The translations under genes were made by a program, and so were the position numbers. A stretch of DNA of 64,000 bases from positions 3,224,001 through 3,288,000 of the forward strand of contig NZ_LT629739.1 of NCBI RefSeq assembly GCF_900105045.1, written 5' to 3'. Source of the DNA: Brevibacterium picturae. Its GTDB lineage: Bacteria > Actinomycetota > Actinomycetes > Actinomycetales > Brevibacteriaceae. Below the pieces are notes generated by a model. It did no database searches. It worked only from the letters and a program-made list of their open reading frames with translations, and was not told the DNA's origin. Of this stretch, positions 1 through 7,453 are shown piece after piece (position 1 is the stretch's first letter; each line of letters starts with the position of its first letter).

Positions 1-1299
1 TCGACGACCCTCGGCGGCCGTGTGGCCAAAACCGACAAGCGCGAGTACGGCTCGACCCCGCTCACCGTGGCAAGCACCGGTGCTCTGCTGGAGCAGACCC
101 CGAACAGCTACAAGGTGTGGATGTCCCACGGGGACTCCGTCGCCGAGGCGCCCGCTGACTTCGATGTGCTCGCATCGACCCCGGACACCCCCGTCGCCGC
201 CTTCGAATGCGCGGCACGCAGGTTCGCCGGAGTGCAGTGGCACCCCGAGGTCCTCCACTCCGAGCACGGGCAGCAGATCCTCGAGAACTTCCTCTTCAAC
301 GTCGCAGGGCTCGAGGCCGACTGGACGAACGCCTCGGTCATCGACGAACAGATCGACCTCATCCGGCAGCGCGTCGGATCGAAGAATGTCATCTGCGCCC
401 TGTCCGGCGGAGTCGACTCCTCGGTCGCCGCAGCCCTGGTCCACAAGGCCATCGGTGACCAGCTCACCTGCGTGTTCGTCGATCACGGTCTCCTGCGTGA
501 GAACGAGCGCGAACAGGTCGAGACCGACTACGTCAACTCGATCGGCGTTCGTCTGGTCACCATCGACGCGCGAGAGCGCTTCCTGTCCGAACTCTCCGGC
601 GTCGTCGACCCTGAGCTCAAGCGCAAGATCATCGGCCGCGAATTCATCCGGACCTTCGAAGCCGCCGCAGCCGACCTCGTGCTCGAGGCCAAAGACGAAG
701 GCGCCGAAATCGGATTCCTCGTCCAGGGCACCCTCTACCCCGACGTCGTCGAATCCGGCGGCGGATCCGGAACCGCGAACATCAAGAGCCACCACAATGT
801 GGGCGGTCTGCCCGATGACATCACCTTCGAGCTCATCGAGCCCCTGCGCACCCTGTTCAAGGACGAGGTCCGCGCCATCGGCCGTGAGCTCGGTGTTCCG
901 GACGCCATCGTCTCCCGCCAGCCGTTCCCCGGCCCCGGGCTGGGAATCCGCATCATCGGCGAAGTCACGGAGGACCGCCTGTCGATCCTGCGCAGGGCCG
1001 ACGCCATCGCCCGCGAAGAGCTGACCAAGGCCGGCCTCGACGGTGAGATCTGGCAGTGCCCGGTCGTCCTCCTGGCCGACGTCCGCTCGGTCGGCGTCCA
1101 GGGCGACGGACGCACCTACGGCCACCCGGTCGTCCTGCGCCCGGTCTCCAGCGAGGACGCGATGACCGCCGACTGGACTCGCGTTCCCTACGACGTCCTC
1201 TCGGTCATCTCGAACCGCATCACGAACGAGGTCGACGACATCAACAGGGTCGTCCTCGACGTCACCTCCAAGCCTCCGGGCACCATCGAATGGGAATGA
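1..1299 (+). CDS. guaA: GMP synthase (glutamine-hydrolysing), 5'-truncated by the window
   Basis: Converts XMP to GMP with ATP and glutamine, the last step of guanine nucleotide synthesis, in the cytoplasm. The start lies upstream of the window; the frame is open from base 1, giving 432 visible residues. Visible are the end of the class I glutamine amidotransferase domain (WHPEVLHSE, carrying the His and Glu of the triad), the ATP-pyrophosphatase P-loop ([14 protein letters not shown]), and the C-terminal dimerisation domain ending KPPGTIEWE, which is the usual GuaA terminus. The nucleophile Cys would be upstream of base 1. The identification is secure. Confidence 0.97.
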   Translation, partial: STTLGGRVAKTDKREYGSTPLTVASTGALLEQTPNSYKVWMSHGDSVAEAPADFDVLASTPDTPVAAFECAARRFAGVQWHPEVLHSEHGQQILENFLFNVAGLEADWTNASVIDEQIDLIRQRVGSKNVICALSGGVDSSVAAALVHKAIGDQLTCVFVDHGLLRENEREQVETDYVNSIGVRLVTIDARERFLSELSGVVDPELKRKIIGREFIRTFEAAAADLVLEAKDEGAEIGFLVQGTLYPDVVESGGGSGTANIKSHHNVGGLPDDITFELIEPLRTLFKDEVRAIGRELGVPDAIVSRQPFPGPGLGIRIIGEVTEDRLSILRRADAIAREELTKAGLDGEIWQCPVVLLADVRSVGVQGDGRTYGHPVVLRPVSSEDAMTADWTRVPYDVLSVISNRITNEVDDINRVVLDVTSKPPGTIEWE

Positions 1300-1322
1300 T
1301 TCTGGTCCCCGACCACAACTCC

Positions 1323-1335
1323 TGAACAGTGTTCA
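1323..1335. promoter_or_regulatory. BioQ-type operator of bioYMN
   Basis: The sequence is the perfect palindrome TGAACAGTGTTCA, i.e. TGAAC-N3-GTTCA. Corynebacterial and mycobacterial BioQ, a TetR-family biotin repressor, is known to bind TGAAC-N3-GTTAC-like sites upstream of biotin genes. The site lies directly before a possible -10 hexamer TAGGGT (1338-1343) and 57 bp before bioY, so a bound repressor would block the promoter. A small hairpin (CCCGAG, loop TCAGT, CTCGGG) sits in the leader before the ribosome site. Confidence 0.75.
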
Positions 1336-1392
1336 GTTAGGGTGGGTGGTGCCCGAGTCAGTCTCGGGTGCCACTCAACCATCGGAGAACCC

Positions 1393-2073
1393 ATGTCACA
1401 CGCGCACACCGCCAGCCCCGCCTCGGCGACGGTCGGTCGGAGAAACTCAGCTGGCAGAGCCGGCGATATCGCACTGATCGCGGTCTTCGCCGCTCTGCTG
1501 GCGGCATTCGCGATCATGCCGCCGATCCCCGTCGGTCCGGCCGGTGTGCCGATCACGCTGCAGACCTTCGCCGTTGCACTCTGCGGCCTGGTGCTGGGCC
1601 CGTGGCGCGGCGGGGCCGCCGTCCTGCTCTACGTCGTCCTGGGGCTGCTGGGCCTGCCGATCTTCTCAGGCATGAGCGGCGGCATCGGCGTGCTCGCCGG
1701 GCCCAGCGCCGGCTACATCACGTCGTTCACGCTCTACGCGCTGGCCACCGGTTTCGTCGCTCGCTGGGCGATTCGCCGCTTCCGCGGTTCGAAGCTGTGG
1801 ATCGCCCTGTTCGTCGGTGCTCTGGGCTCGAGTCTGCTGCTCAACCACCCCCTCGGCATCCTCGGGATGTCGATCAACGCCGACCTGCCCCTGGGCGTGG
1901 CCGCCGTCGCCGACCTCGTCTACTGGCCCGGCGACATCATCAAGAATATCCTTGCCGTGTCCGTCGCCCTGCTCATCCACCGGGCCTTCCCCGATGTCCT
2001 CCGTCGCCGAGGTATGCCGGCGGTGGCACCGAGCGCACAATCCGGGACCGCACAGCCCGGGACCGCGCAGTGA
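1393..2073 (+). CDS. bioY: Biotin ECF transporter substrate-binding subunit BioY
   Basis: Integral membrane S component that binds biotin and works with BioM and BioN. The 226-residue product has about six membrane segments and the typical BioY run PITLQTFAVALCGLVLGP near residue 50, followed by the PSAGYI region. The start chosen is ATG 1393 with GGAG eight bases before it; an in-frame GTG at 1342 would add 17 residues but lies on top of the likely -10. It heads a translationally coupled bioY-bioM-bioN operon, with a GTGA overlap to bioM. It is probably repressed by BioQ through the upstream palindrome. Confidence 0.94.
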   Translation: MSHAHTASPASATVGRRNSAGRAGDIALIAVFAALLAAFAIMPPIPVGPAGVPITLQTFAVALCGLVLGPWRGGAAVLLYVVLGLLGLPIFSGMSGGIGVLAGPSAGYITSFTLYALATGFVARWAIRRFRGSKLWIALFVGALGSSLLLNHPLGILGMSINADLPLGVAAVADLVYWPGDIIKNILAVSVALLIHRAFPDVLRRRGMPAVAPSAQSGTAQPGTAQ

Positions 2074-2924
2074 TCTTCGGACGACAGGCGGATGCTGGGG
2101 CCGGGCCGACGCGACCGGTCGAGCCTGCGGGGGAGCGGGATGCCGCGAGCCCTGCCGAGACCGGCGATATCGGCGAGGCTGCCGACACCGGCACAGCTGC
2201 GCAGGAGATCAGCTTCACCGACGTCTCGGTCGGCGTCCTCGATGACACCCCGACAGGCGATGTCTACCGTCCGATCCTCACCGATGTGAACCTCACCCTG
2301 ACCGAGCCGAGGATCGCGATCGTCGGCGCCAACGGTTCCGGGAAGTCGACGCTGCTGCAGCTGTTCAACGGGCTGGTGACCGCCAACGCCGGACGGGTGC
2401 TCATCGACGGTCTCGACCCGCTCGAGCAGGCGAAGCAGGTGCGATCGCGAGTGGGCTTCGTCTTCACCGATCCCGCGGCACAGCTGGTGATGCCGACCCC
2501 GCTCGAAGACATCGAACTCTCGCTGCGCAAACGCGTGCCCAAGGCCGAGCGCCGCGCGGCAGCCTTCGCCGTGCTCGAGGAATTGGGCATCGCTGATCTG
2601 GCCGAGCGCAGCGTCTACGAACTCTCGGGCGGCCAGCGTCAGCTTGTGGCCCTGGCCGCTGTCCTGGCTGTTGACCCGCAGATCCTCGTCCTCGACGAAC
2701 CGACGACACTGCTGGACCTGCGCAACAGGGAGAAGCTGAGGAGGCTTCTCGACGACTTGGTCGCCCGTCGTGGGGTGCGTGTGATCTTCTCCACCCACGA
2801 CCTCGACTTCGCCGGCTTAGCCGACCGTGCTCTCGTTGTCGATTCCGGACGCATCGTTGCCGACTCGGCCCCCGTCGAGGCGACTCGGATGTATCGTGAG
2901 CTGATCATGAGCGACTCATCATGA
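2070..2924 (+). CDS. bioM: Biotin ECF transporter ATPase BioM
   Basis: ABC-type ATPase that energises biotin uptake through BioY/BioN. The 284-residue product shows Walker A (IVGANGSGKSTLLQL), signature (ELSGGQRQLVALAAVLA), Walker B (ILVLDEPTTLLDL) and the H-loop (STHDLDF). The start is GTG 2070, overlapping the bioY stop as GTGA. The frame is open further upstream inside bioY, but that part is a shadow. The first 50 or so residues before the ATPase fold are acidic and Ala-rich and unusual for the family. It overlaps bioN by four bases (ATGA). Confidence 0.93.
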   Translation: MIFGRQADAGAGPTRPVEPAGERDAASPAETGDIGEAADTGTAAQEISFTDVSVGVLDDTPTGDVYRPILTDVNLTLTEPRIAIVGANGSGKSTLLQLFNGLVTANAGRVLIDGLDPLEQAKQVRSRVGFVFTDPAAQLVMPTPLEDIELSLRKRVPKAERRAAAFAVLEELGIADLAERSVYELSGGQRQLVALAAVLAVDPQILVLDEPTTLLDLRNREKLRRLLDDLVARRGVRVIFSTHDLDFAGLADRALVVDSGRIVADSAPVEATRMYRELIMSDSS

Positions 2925-3559
2925 GTCGTCAGACCAGAACCGGAATCAGACCTCGACCGCAGCTGTTCGGGAAGGTCGCACACACCCCCGGCTGGCTGCA
3001 CCGCACAGCCCCAGGGGTGAAGCTGTCGGTCATCGCTCTGATCGGAATCGTGGCGCTGATCTTCCGCGACCCGATCATCAACTGGTCGATGTTCGTCGTC
3101 CTCGTCATCCTCGGCTTCACCGGCCGACTGCGACTGCGCCACTTCCTCAAAACGTGGCTCTACGCGGCGGTGCTGATCCTCATCGTCGTGGCCATGCAGT
3201 ACTTCTTCGGTTCGCTGCGCGCCGGCCTCACCGTCGGCGGCACGGTCTTCGCCTGTGTGCAGGCAGCGATGCTGCTGACACTGACGACGACCGTGGCGCA
3301 GCTGCTCGACACCTTCACCGTCATCGTCTCCCCGCTGCGCTTCCTCGGCGCCAGTCCTGACACCATTGCCCTGGCCGCAAGCCTCATGGTCCGCGCCATC
3401 TCCCACATCTCCGGGCTGCTCGGCGAGGCCGATCGTGCTGCGCGTGCTCGCGGCCTCGACTCGAGCATCAAGGCCAGAGTCGTCCCGGCGATCCTCCGTT
3501 CGGTCAAATACGCCCAAGACACAGGTCGGGCACTCGACGCCCGCGGGATCGTGGACTGA
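2921..3559 (+). CDS. bioN: Biotin ECF transporter transmembrane subunit BioN (EcfT)
   Basis: The T component couples ATP hydrolysis by BioM to BioY. The 212-residue membrane protein has about five hydrophobic segments and ends in the EcfT cytoplasmic coupling region, where an Ala-Arg-Gly motif appears as AARARGLDSS and a second Ala-Arg-Gly as LDARGIVD. The start ATG 2921 overlaps the bioM stop (ATGA), so the three genes form one coupled operon. A hairpin 44 bases downstream may end the transcript. Confidence 0.92.
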   Translation: MSRQTRTGIRPRPQLFGKVAHTPGWLHRTAPGVKLSVIALIGIVALIFRDPIINWSMFVVLVILGFTGRLRLRHFLKTWLYAAVLILIVVAMQYFFGSLRAGLTVGGTVFACVQAAMLLTLTTTVAQLLDTFTVIVSPLRFLGASPDTIALAASLMVRAISHISGLLGEADRAARARGLDSSIKARVVPAILRSVKYAQDTGRALDARGIVD

Positions 3560-3602
3560 GCGGCACCGAAGGGCTGAGCCGGACCGCGGAATAAACGGCT
3601 CC

Positions 3603-3623
3603 GACGTTCGCCAGCCGAACGTC
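3603..3623. terminator. Hairpin after bioN, possible weak terminator
   Basis: An eight-base perfect stem, GACGTTCG / CGAACGTC, with loop CCAGC. No T-run follows, so a role in termination is a guess. It is the only structured element in the 159-base gap before the next gene. Confidence 0.4.
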
Positions 3624-3718
3624 TCCGGCGGGCCGACCTGACGAGGAGTATCCTCGGCGGAAGAACGACAGCCGGTCTGCACCTCGACTGTCTCGCAGAA
3701 CTGCGAAGGAGCCACACC

Positions 3719-4282
3719 ATGTCTGCACCCCACCGTCCCGTCCTGCTCGCCATGGACTTCCAGAACGGCATCGCCGGTGATGAGGCCTTCACCGCAACCG
3801 GCGTCCTCGAGCGGGCCCGCGATGCAGTCGCGGCCGCACGGGAGAAGGGCGTCCCCGTGGTCTGGGTGCGCGTTGCTCTGCGTGACGGTCACCCTGAACT
3901 TGCCGCGACCGCATCGTTCAAGCAGATTGCGGACCATGGCGATCTCGACGAAGCTCATGCGTCGACGAGCATCCACGACACCCTTGGCCGCCACGAGCAT
4001 GAGCCGATCGTGACGAAACGGCGCATCAGTGCTTTCGCCGGCAGCGACCTCGATGTCCTCCTGCGCGGCTACGGTGCCGACACGCTCATCCTTGCCGGTG
4101 TCGCCACCAGCGGAGTGGTTCTCTCGACCATCCGACAGGCCGCCGACCTCGACTTCCGCGTGACGGTGCTTTCCGACGCCTGCGCCGACCGTGACGAGGA
4201 AGTCCACCGGGTGCTGACCCAGAAGATCTTCCCCAAACAGGCCTCCGTACTTACCGTCGCCGACTGGGTCGCGCAGTCCTGA
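3719..4282 (+). CDS. Isochorismatase-fold cysteine-hydrolase-like protein without the usual Cys
   Basis: The 187-residue protein has the isochorismatase-hydrolase fold: AMDFQNGI (catalytic Asp) at residues 11-18, a Lys near the middle (VTKRRISAF), and the final motif GVATSGVVLSTIRQAAD. In cysteine hydrolases of this family that last motif carries the nucleophile Cys (GVAT-x-x-C-V); here a Val occupies its place. PhzD-type isochorismatases also lack Cys, so it may act on a vinyl ether or a different bond, but the substrate cannot be read. The ATG follows GAAGGAG. It converges with the glycosyltransferase gene, leaving a 12-base gap. Confidence 0.8.
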   Translation: MSAPHRPVLLAMDFQNGIAGDEAFTATGVLERARDAVAAAREKGVPVVWVRVALRDGHPELAATASFKQIADHGDLDEAHASTSIHDTLGRHEHEPIVTKRRISAFAGSDLDVLLRGYGADTLILAGVATSGVVLSTIRQAADLDFRVTVLSDACADRDEEVHRVLTQKIFPKQASVLTVADWVAQS

Positions 4283-4294
4283 GGCGACGCAGCC

Positions 4295-5449
4295 TCACCC
4301 CGTCTGGACGGTGAAGCCGCGGCCAAGCACCTGCGGGTGCGGATTCTCGATCGCCCGCGAATAATGGCCGATGAGCTGTGAGCACACGCTCTTCCAGCTG
4401 CGACGCAGCACCTGCTGGCGACCGGCGACGCCGAAGGCCCGACGCTTCGCCTCATCGCCGAGGAGGTCGGTGACGTGTTCGCGCATCGCCAGCAGATCCT
4501 TGGGAGTGTAGAGCCACCCGGTGTGGGAGGAGTCGACGAGGTCGAGCGGGCCACCTCGGGCGGGGGCGATGACAGGAACCTCGGAGGCCATGGCCTCCTG
4601 AATCGTCTGGCAGAAGGTCTCGAGCTCGCCCGGGGCGACCATGAGATCGAAGCTCGCAACCGCCTGCGCCAGGGCGTCGCCGCCCAGGAACCCCGCGAAA
4701 TGTGCGTTCGGCAGGGACCGTTCGAGCTTGGCCCGCCAGGGGCCGTCGCCGACGATGACGAGCTTCGAACCGGGCAGATCGTCCACGACGGCCAGATCTT
4801 CCACCTGCTTCTCGGCGGCAAGGCGACCGACGTAGCCGATGATCTTCTCACCGTCGGGAGCCACGGACCGGCGCCAGGCCTCGGACCGGTGACTCGGGTC
4901 GAAACGGGAAGAATCGACCCCGCGGGCCCACAGGTCCACCTCGGCGACTCCGAGTCCGGACAGCTGGTCGAGGGTGTAGGACGAGGGGACCAGAGTCAGG
5001 GAAGCATGCTGGTGGATGTTGCGCACATGCGACCACAGCATCGCCTCGAGTCCGTGCATCCCATAGCGGGCGGCATAGGCGGGAACCTCAGTCTGATAGA
5101 TCGCCACGGTCGGCAGGTCGAGGCTCTGCGCAGCCAGGACTCCGCGCCAGCCGAGCACGAAGGGGCTGGCAAGGTGGACGATATCGGGGGCGAAGGACTC
5201 CAGCAGTCGCTTGATGCGGCTGACCCCGCCGGGCGCGACCCGAACCCGCCGATACTTCGGCAAGGCGATCGAGGGAACACGGACGATTCGGGCTCCGGCG
5301 ACTTCTTTGGGACCGTCGCGTCGCGTGCCCGGGGCGATGATGAGCACCTCGTCGCCGCGATCGGCCAGATGGTCGAGGACGCGGAGGAGTGAGTGGGTGA
5401 CCCCATTCATATTGGGGAGGAAGGACTCTGCAATGATCGCTACTCTCAC
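4295..5449 (-). CDS. GT4 glycosyltransferase, MgtA/PimB-like alpha-mannosyltransferase
   Basis: The 384-residue GT-B enzyme starts MRVAIIAESFLPNMNGVTHS, the characteristic opening of actinobacterial GDP-mannose-dependent alpha-mannosyltransferases such as MgtA and PimB-type enzymes. The C-terminal nucleotide-sugar domain shows GYVGRLAAEKQ and the E-x7-E region around ELETFCQTIQEAMASEVPVI. Such enzymes mannosylate membrane anchors (phosphatidylinositol or glucuronosyl-diacylglycerol) on the inner face of the membrane. The acceptor here is not visible. It stands alone, divergent from the LemA-like gene across a repeat-bearing spacer. Confidence 0.85.
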   Translation of the reverse strand: MRVAIIAESFLPNMNGVTHSLLRVLDHLADRGDEVLIIAPGTRRDGPKEVAGARIVRVPSIALPKYRRVRVAPGGVSRIKRLLESFAPDIVHLASPFVLGWRGVLAAQSLDLPTVAIYQTEVPAYAARYGMHGLEAMLWSHVRNIHQHASLTLVPSSYTLDQLSGLGVAEVDLWARGVDSSRFDPSHRSEAWRRSVAPDGEKIIGYVGRLAAEKQVEDLAVVDDLPGSKLVIVGDGPWRAKLERSLPNAHFAGFLGGDALAQAVASFDLMVAPGELETFCQTIQEAMASEVPVIAPARGGPLDLVDSSHTGWLYTPKDLLAMREHVTDLLGDEAKRRAFGVAGRQQVLRRSWKSVCSQLIGHYSRAIENPHPQVLGRGFTVQTG

Positions 5450-5552
5450 AGAACTCAGTTCACTCCCTCAGAGTGACACACAGGCAACACTCAGGCGACG
5501 TTCCGGCAACGAACGGTGGAAATCACCGCGCCAGCGACCCAGCGAATCATTA

Positions 5553-5649
5553 GGTCGGCCCGTTCGTGACAGAGCGGCCTTTTTCCAGCAGGGCAGCCTT
5601 CCCGCGGGAGGTCGCCCGTTTCTGAGAAGGTGGCCTGTTCGCGACGAGT
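5553..5649. repeat. Degenerate tandem repeat, about 19 bp x 5
   Basis: The core GGCC or a one-base variant recurs at 5557, 5576, 5595, 5613 and 5632, so the period is 18-19 bases. Each unit roughly reads G(T/C)(C/G)GCC followed by a T-rich and then purine-rich part. The array fills much of the 255-base gap between the divergent starts at 5449 and 5705. Confidence 0.55.
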
Positions 5650-5704
5650 CTGAACCCCGCGTAAACTTAGGTTTCGGACAAGCGAGCGAGGAGAGGAGGC
5701 GACA

Positions 5705-6397
5705 GTGGTCTGGTTCATCGTCGGAGCGTGCGTGCTCGCCCTCGTCGTCCTCGCTCTGGCCCTGACGTTGCTGCGATTCAATCAGCTGTCGATGGCTCGT
5801 TCGCTCTGCGATGAGGCCAAACGGCAGCTGCTCGTCGAACTCCGCGGCCGGCACGCCCTCGTGCCCGCCTACATCGGAACCCTGCAGCAGGTCACCACAC
5901 ACGATCTCAGCTCTGTCGAGCTCGCGCTCGCCTCGGCCGAACGCGCACCGTTCGGTCGTCGCGGTGCCGCCGCGGAGAGGGCGCTGACGCGCGCGATCGA
6001 CGCAGCTGCGCAGATTCCCGGCCAGATCAGCGGCAGGACCGCCGCCACGGATTCGACCCCGGTGATGCAGACGGATCCCCGTGAAGAACTCGACACCACC
6101 ATCGCGCTGCTGCATGGTCAGCTGAACGTGCTGACCGAGCGCATCCGGTCCGGGGCCCGCATCTACAACACGAACGTCGATCTCTACCACCGCCAGCGTG
6201 AGCGTGCCCTGTCGCGGCTGTTTCAGAACGTGTTCAGAGCCCGCGAGCCCTTCACCGAAGCCTCCGCCGAGGAGTCTCAGGAGCAGCCCGCACCTCAGGA
6301 GCAGCCCGCCCCTCAAGAGCAGCCCGGCAGCCCGGAACAGTCCGCAGCCCAGGGGCAGTCAGGAGCCCCGGAACGATCAGGACCGGACAGGTCGTGA
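5705..6397 (+). CDS. LemA-family-like membrane-anchored protein
   Basis: The 230-residue product has one N-terminal membrane helix (residues 2-24), then a LemA-like helical domain. The segment LLVELRGRHALVPAYIGTLQ matches the family's N-terminal helix (RRHDLIPNLV type), and IYNTNVDLYHRQRERALSRL corresponds to the YN-x-x-V-x-x-YN region, here strongly diverged. The last 45 residues are a low-complexity Pro/Gln/Glu tail with QEQPAP repeated. The start is GTG 5705 behind GAGAGGAGG. It overlaps truA by four bases (GTGA), so the two are co-expressed. LemA function is poorly defined. Confidence 0.7.
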   Translation: MVWFIVGACVLALVVLALALTLLRFNQLSMARSLCDEAKRQLLVELRGRHALVPAYIGTLQQVTTHDLSSVELALASAERAPFGRRGAAAERALTRAIDAAAQIPGQISGRTAATDSTPVMQTDPREELDTTIALLHGQLNVLTERIRSGARIYNTNVDLYHRQRERALSRLFQNVFRAREPFTEASAEESQEQPAPQEQPAPQEQPGSPEQSAAQGQSGAPERSGPDRS

Positions 6398-7248
6398 CGC
6401 GGTTCCGCATCGACCTCGGCTATCGCGGCACCGACTTCCACGGTTGGGCGAAGCAGCCCGGTCTGCGCACAGTGCAGTCCTCGCTCGAGGCCGGGCTGAC
6501 CCGGATCACCCGCGCCGAGGTGGCCACGGTCGTCGCCGGACGCACCGACGCCGGGGTCCACGCCAGACGCCAGGTCGTCCACATCGACCTGCCCACAGCA
6601 GGCATCGAAAAGCTCATCGGCAAATCCTCCCGATCCGCCGAGGCAGCACTGCTGTCACGTCTGCGCGGAGTCCTCACCGTCGACGGCACCGACGACATCG
6701 TCATCCACGCCGTATCCGAAGTCCCCGAGGACTTCGACGCCCGATTCTCCGCACTGTGGCGGACCTACCAGTACAGACTCGCCGACCGCCGGTCATTCAT
6801 CGACCCGCTGCTGACTCCCGTCACGCCCCGGCACAAGGGCGAACTCGACGTCGAGGCGATGACCGAAGCCGCACACGAGGCCCAGGGACTCCACGATTTC
6901 CTTCCCTTCTGCAAACCGCGAGAGGGTGCGACGACGATCCGCACCCTCCACGAGCTCGACGTCGACCGGGACCAGGAAGCCGTGATCACGATCGATCTGC
7001 GCGCCGACGCGTTCTGCCACCACATGGTCCGCGCCCTGGTGGGCGGGCTGATCAAGGTCGGATCTGGCACCTGGCCGGTGACCCGACCTGCGGAGCTCCT
7101 CGCCGAGGCGGACGCCGGCATCGACTCCGATGTTCCGATGTTCGTCACGCCCGCACACGGGCTCGTGCTCACCGAGGTGGGCTACCCGGAGGCTGAGTTC
7201 TACGCCTCCCGCGCGGCTCAGACAATGGCCCGCCGCACTCAGTACTAG
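6394..7248 (+). CDS. truA: tRNA pseudouridine(38-40) synthase TruA
   Basis: Isomerises uridines 38-40 in the tRNA anticodon stem. The 284-residue protein begins RFRIDLGYRGTDFHGWAKQPG and carries the catalytic Asp in VAGRTDAGVHA (about residue 52), followed by RADAFCHHMVRALVG. Length is normal for the family. The GTG start at 6394 overlaps the stop of the LemA-like gene. No promoter is visible in between, so it is read through from upstream. Confidence 0.95.
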   Translation: MTRFRIDLGYRGTDFHGWAKQPGLRTVQSSLEAGLTRITRAEVATVVAGRTDAGVHARRQVVHIDLPTAGIEKLIGKSSRSAEAALLSRLRGVLTVDGTDDIVIHAVSEVPEDFDARFSALWRTYQYRLADRRSFIDPLLTPVTPRHKGELDVEAMTEAAHEAQGLHDFLPFCKPREGATTIRTLHELDVDRDQEAVITIDLRADAFCHHMVRALVGGLIKVGSGTWPVTRPAELLAEADAGIDSDVPMFVTPAHGLVLTEVGYPEAEFYASRAAQTMARRTQY

Positions 7249-7453
7249 CTCCCGGCTGGCCAGAACTGTTCGCCCGCTCGGCGGTGCACTTGCCGTTTTT
7301 GAGAGAATCCCCCTTTTCAGATGTGAGAATCCTGTGTACATTCACATATAGGTAACTCATCGTTCGCTTCGGCACTGCAGAATGAGTGTGCTTGATCCTC
7401 TCGGGGGCGCAGGTGCCGGGCAGTGGGTGAAATGACCAAAGGAAATCACATAT

